From positions 1 to 32,537 of the forward strand of contig JAEZIZ010000009.1 of the NCBI GenBank assembly GCA_023415915.1: 32,537 nt of DNA, read 5' to 3'. Positions within the stretch are counted from its first letter, which is position 1. Each line of letters opens with the position of its first letter. Both the position numbers and the translations under genes were made by a program. Of the stretch, positions 29,736 to 32,537 are shown piece after piece. The notes beneath the pieces are model-generated. The model ran no database searches, was not told the DNA's origin, and saw only the letters and a list, made by a program, of their open reading frames with translations. The DNA is from Bacillota bacterium (GTDB taxonomy: Bacteria > Bacillota > Clostridia > Christensenellales > SZUA-584).

Positions 29736-30128
29736 TTACGGCTGCCAACGTATTTTTACACGCATGAACTGCTCGAGCTTGTCTAGCGTCTCGCGGCTTA
29801 TCGCGTGTTCCATACGGCAGGCGTCCAGTTCGGCCGTCTCGTCGCCCACGCCCAAAACGGTCTTTAAAAAGCCTTTTAATGCTATATGCCGCTGCATTAC
29901 GGCATTGGCGACTTTAAAGCCTTCTTCCGTAAGCGTAACGGTACCGTATTTTTGCTGCTCAATAAGCCCTTTTTCTTTCAGCACGCCCAGCGCCTTGTTT
30001 ACGCTCGCGCGGGACACATTCTGCGACTTGGCCACATCTATCGAACGCACTCCGCCTCCGTTCTCTGAAAGAAGCAGTATAGCCTCAAGGTAATCCTGGC
30101 TAGAAGGCGTTATATAATCGTCTTTCAT
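29736..30128 (-). CDS. DtxR/MntR-family metal-dependent regulator
   Basis: A 130-residue protein with an N-terminal winged helix (SSQDYLEAILLLSENGGGVRSIDVAKSQNVSRASVNKALGVLKEKGLIE, about 7-56) and a metal-binding and dimerisation part with RHIALKGFLKTVLGV and ACRMEHAISRETLDKLEQFM. It lacks the SH3-like third domain, as does MntR. Placed divergent from feoAB, it probably represses iron (or manganese) uptake when metal is bound. The start at 30128 was chosen because the upstream ATG lies in the GGAGGA ribosome site. Iron and manganese specificity cannot be separated here. Confidence 0.9.
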   Translation of the reverse strand: MKDDYITPSSQDYLEAILLLSENGGGVRSIDVAKSQNVSRASVNKALGVLKEKGLIEQQKYGTVTLTEEGFKVANAVMQRHIALKGFLKTVLGVGDETAELDACRMEHAISRETLDKLEQFMRVKIRWQP

Positions 30129-30160
30129 GATTTCCTCCATCTATCCTTATCAGCGGATAA

Positions 30161-30221
30161 ACATTGTAGCATAATATTATCATAAAACTGTTGACAAATA
30201 AAGTGACTCTGGCTACAATGT
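30161..30221. promoter_or_regulatory. Mirror-image divergent promoters and candidate metal-regulator operator
   Basis: ACATTGTAGC at 30161-30170 and its exact reverse complement GCTACAATGT at 30212-30221 are 41 bases apart. Each contains the -10 box TACAAT of the gene it faces away from. The regulator promoter has an extended TGC-TACAAT -10. A DtxR/MntR-type protein binding both arms would shut off both directions. Confidence 0.55.
30191..30219 (+). promoter_or_regulatory. Promoter of feoAB
   Basis: A perfect TTGACA at 30191-30196, a 17-base spacer and TACAAT at 30214-30219. The feoA ATG is about 70 bases downstream. Confidence 0.8.
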
Positions 30222-30292
30222 TAACCGTGGAAAACACATATTTTTTTGGCATATTTGTTACCCCAGGCTAACAAATTATTGAGGAGACGTAT

Positions 30293-30592
30293 ATGACACT
30301 GGGCGAACTTAATACGGGTGAATACGGCAAAATAACGCGGGTCGAAGGCACGGGCGCGCTGCGCCGCCGGCTTATGGACATGGGGCTTACGCCCGGCACC
30401 GCAATATATGTTCGTAAGGTGGCGCCGCTCGGTGATCCAATTGAAATACACGTACGCGGCTACGAGCTTACTTTGCGCAAAGAAGACGCGTCAAACATAG
30501 AGGTTATAAAGCAGCCTATCGCCGGGCATCATCATCACGGGCCGGGTATGCATGGTCATTTGAGACGCAGGTTTATGAGAGGCAGGAGGTAG
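30293..30592 (+). CDS. feoA: Ferrous iron transport protein FeoA
   Basis: A 99-residue SH3-like protein with the FeoA core LRRRLMDMGLTPGTAIYVRKVAPLGDPIEIHVRGYELTLRKEDASNI (about 23-70). It acts in the cytosol with FeoB for Fe(II) uptake. The usual family length is about 75-85; here a tail GHHHHGPGMHGHLRRRFMRGRR adds six His and many Arg, and may bind metal or the membrane. The ATG at 30293 has GAGGAG eight bases before. The feoB start is two bases after the stop, and the AGGAGG of feoB lies in the end of feoA. Confidence 0.94.
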   Translation: MTLGELNTGEYGKITRVEGTGALRRRLMDMGLTPGTAIYVRKVAPLGDPIEIHVRGYELTLRKEDASNIEVIKQPIAGHHHHGPGMHGHLRRRFMRGRR

Positions 30593-30594
30593 CA

Positions 30595-32537
30595 ATGTTA
30601 TTCGCTCTTGCGGGAAACCAGAACAGCGGCAAAACCACGCTGTTCAACCAATTAACCGGCAGCAACCAGCACGTGGGCAATTTTCCGGGCGTAACTGTCG
30701 AAAAGAAAGAGGGCACGGTAAGGAAGCACAAAAACGTAACGGTTGTGGACCTGCCCGGCATATACTCGCTTTCCCCTTATACCCCCGAAGAAGTCGTTTC
30801 GAGGGATTTCATAGTAAGCGAGCATCCGGACGCCATCATTAATATCGTGGACGCTACGAACCTGGAGCGCAACCTATATCTTACGCTGCAGCTTTTAGAG
30901 CTGCGCGTTCCGATGGTTATAGCGCTCAATATGATGGACGAGATAAGGGCAAACGAAGGCTTTATAGACGTAGAAAAGATGGAGAACGAGCTGGGCGTGC
31001 CCGTCGTGCCCATATCGGCGAGCAGGAACGAGGGCATAGGAGAGCTTATTCGCACCGCAATTGAGACTGCAGCGTCAAAAAAGCGGCCGCAGCGCCTTGA
31101 CTTCTGTACCGGCGAAGTGCACAAGGCGATACACTCCGTTTCACATCTTGTGGAGCAAAAGGCGCTGGAGAAAGGGTTTTCGGCGCGTTTCGCCGCGACG
31201 AAGCTGATTGAGGGCGACGACCTTCTGGCAGAGCGGTTAAATCTCTCCGAATCGGAAATAGACATACTCGGGCATTTTGTGGACGAGATGGAAAAAGCGC
31301 TGGGCACCGACAGGGAAGCCGCTATGGCGGACATGCGCTACGCTTACATAGAAAAGCTCGTTGCCAAAGCGGTAACAAAGCCAAAGGAGTCTAAAGAGCA
31401 GCTTCGCTCGCTGCGCATCGACAAGGTGCTGACGCATAGGTTTTTCGCGATACCGATATTTCTTATAATAATGTTCGCTATATTCTGGCTCACGTTCGGA
31501 AGCTTGGGAGCGCTTTTAAGCGACGTGTTTGAATCGGGCATAGAATCCGTAATTGGGCTAGTTGACAGCGGGCTTAAATCTCTGGGCGTCAGCGCGTGGA
31601 TGAATTCGCTTATAGCGGACGGTGTGCTTGCCGGCGTGGGCAGCGTGCTTTCGTTCCTGCCCGTAATAGTGCTGCTGTTCTTCTTTCTCTCGATACTCGA
31701 AGACACCGGATATATGGCGCGCGTAGCGTTCGTAATGGACCGCCTGCTCAGGAAGATAGGGCTTTCCGGCCGTTCGTTCGTGCCAATGCTCATAGGCTTC
31801 GGGTGCAGCGTACCGGCCATTATGGCAACGCGCACTCTGCCGAGCGAGCGCGACCGCAAGATGACAATAGTGCTTACGCCGTTTATGTCGTGCAGCGCAA
31901 AGCTGCCTATATACGCCGTGTTCACCGCCGCGTTCTTTGCAAAGGGCCAGGCGCTCGTGATGATATCGCTTTACGTTATGGGCATAGTAGTTGCGGTGCT
32001 CTCAGGGCTGCTGCTCAAGAACACGGTATTCAAAGGTAAATCGGTGCCTTTCCTGATGGAGCTTCCCGCGTACAGGTTCCCTTCTCCCAAGAGCGTGATG
32101 CTGCACATGTGGGACAAGGCAAAAGGGTTCATACGCCGCGCGTTTACAGTGATATTCGTAGCGGCCATCATAATATGGTTCCTTCAGAGCTTTAGCTGGT
32201 CGTTCGATATGGTAAGCGACAGCTCGGAAAGCATACTCGCTTCGATAGGTTCGCTGATAGCTCCGGTGTTTGTTCCGCTAGGTTTCGGCGACTGGCGTGC
32301 CTCAACGGCGCTGCTTACCGGCTTTACCGCGAAAGAAGCTGTAGTAAGCACGCTTTCAGTACTCGTTCCCGGCGGCGCTTCCGGACTTCAGGCGCTGTTC
32401 ACGCCGCTTACTGCGTTCGCGTTTTTAACGTTTACGCTGCTTTATATGCCGTGCGTCGCGGCGCTCGCGGCCACGCGCAGGGAGCTTGGTTCTACAAAAG
32501 GCGCTCTTCTCGCGGTGCTTTATCAGACAGGCGTGGC
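30595..32537 (+). CDS. feoB: Ferrous iron transporter FeoB, C-terminus beyond window
   Basis: An incomplete gene: 647 codons are visible and the frame is still open at the end of the window. The N-terminal G-protein domain has G1 GNQNSGKTT (about 8-16), switch II/G3 DLPG, G4 NMMD and a G5-like SAS. It is followed by a helical linker and the membrane part with the two conserved FeoB 'gate' motifs (VGSVLSFLPVIVLLFFFLSILEDTGYMARVAF and PLGFGDWRASTALLTGFTAKEAVVSTL) and IGFGCSVPAIMATRTL. It imports Fe(II) across the inner membrane with FeoA. The AGGAGG six bases before the ATG is strong. Confidence 0.97.
   Translation, partial: MLFALAGNQNSGKTTLFNQLTGSNQHVGNFPGVTVEKKEGTVRKHKNVTVVDLPGIYSLSPYTPEEVVSRDFIVSEHPDAIINIVDATNLERNLYLTLQLLELRVPMVIALNMMDEIRANEGFIDVEKMENELGVPVVPISASRNEGIGELIRTAIETAASKKRPQRLDFCTGEVHKAIHSVSHLVEQKALEKGFSARFAATKLIEGDDLLAERLNLSESEIDILGHFVDEMEKALGTDREAAMADMRYAYIEKLVAKAVTKPKESKEQLRSLRIDKVLTHRFFAIPIFLIIMFAIFWLTFGSLGALLSDVFESGIESVIGLVDSGLKSLGVSAWMNSLIADGVLAGVGSVLSFLPVIVLLFFFLSILEDTGYMARVAFVMDRLLRKIGLSGRSFVPMLIGFGCSVPAIMATRTLPSERDRKMTIVLTPFMSCSAKLPIYAVFTAAFFAKGQALVMISLYVMGIVVAVLSGLLLKNTVFKGKSVPFLMELPAYRFPSPKSVMLHMWDKAKGFIRRAFTVIFVAAIIIWFLQSFSWSFDMVSDSSESILASIGSLIAPVFVPLGFGDWRASTALLTGFTAKEAVVSTLSVLVPGGASGLQALFTPLTAFAFLTFTLLYMPCVAALAATRRELGSTKGALLAVLYQTGV

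Overview
The window looks like chromosomal DNA of an anaerobic, Gram-positive-type bacterium, most likely a Clostridia-like member of the Bacillota. The pointers are strong AGGAGG-type ribosome sites, TTGACA/TATAAT-type promoters, lipoprotein and Feo genes of that style, a LysM/M14 wall peptidase and a PduA-like shell protein. I cannot name the genus. Most genes lie on the minus strand. Only the diguanylate cyclase and feoAB are on the plus strand. I saw no rRNA, tRNA, cas genes, transposase or phage genes.

Region 1 (173-5160, minus): a translationally coupled operon of a secreted NEW3-repeat protein, an ABC ATPase, an ABC-2 permease, an ECF sigma factor and a membrane-anchored putative anti-sigma factor. 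A candidate ECF-type promoter and a hairpin-rich leader precede it, suggesting autoregulation. Region 2 (5161-8454): a secreted metallo-beta-lactamase-fold lipoprotein with a lamin-tail-like domain, divergent from a diguanylate cyclase that carries a LacI-type sugar-binding sensor.

Region 3 (8589-22533, minus) is the main interest: about 14 kb of 14 co-directional genes. In transcription order they are a class II aldolase with a C-terminal encapsulation-type peptide, a CoA-disulfide-reductase-like flavoprotein, a two-subunit CoA-transferase-like enzyme, a ribose-type ABC importer (binding protein, ATPase, permease), an MtnK-like kinase, an MtnA-like isomerase, a PduA-like BMC shell protein, an RbsD/FucU mutarotase, DhaK, DhaL and a LacI repressor. 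Kinase, isomerase and aldolase together form the 'DHAP shunt' for 5-deoxyribose or 5-methylthioribose. The importer brings in sugar, RbsD/FucU adjusts its ring form, MtnK and MtnA make the ketose-1-phosphate, and the aldolase splits it to DHAP plus a small aldehyde. The shell protein and aldolase tail imply this last step takes place in a bacterial microcompartment. No aldehyde dehydrogenase, phosphotransacylase or pentameric shell protein is present, so this is either a satellite locus or a new microcompartment type.

Region 4 (22937-29486, minus): three tandem paralogous membrane-anchored phosphodiester-glycosidase (NAGPA-type) proteins, a small membrane protein, a VOC protein, a lipoprotein and an M14 peptidase with peptidoglycan-binding and LysM domains. 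Region 5 (29736-32537): a DtxR/MntR-type regulator divergent from feoA-feoB, with mirror-image promoters; feoB runs off the window. A short palindromic repeat family (hairpin followed by ACCCCGT on the plus strand) recurs between genes at 21.5, 24.1 and 28.2 kb.
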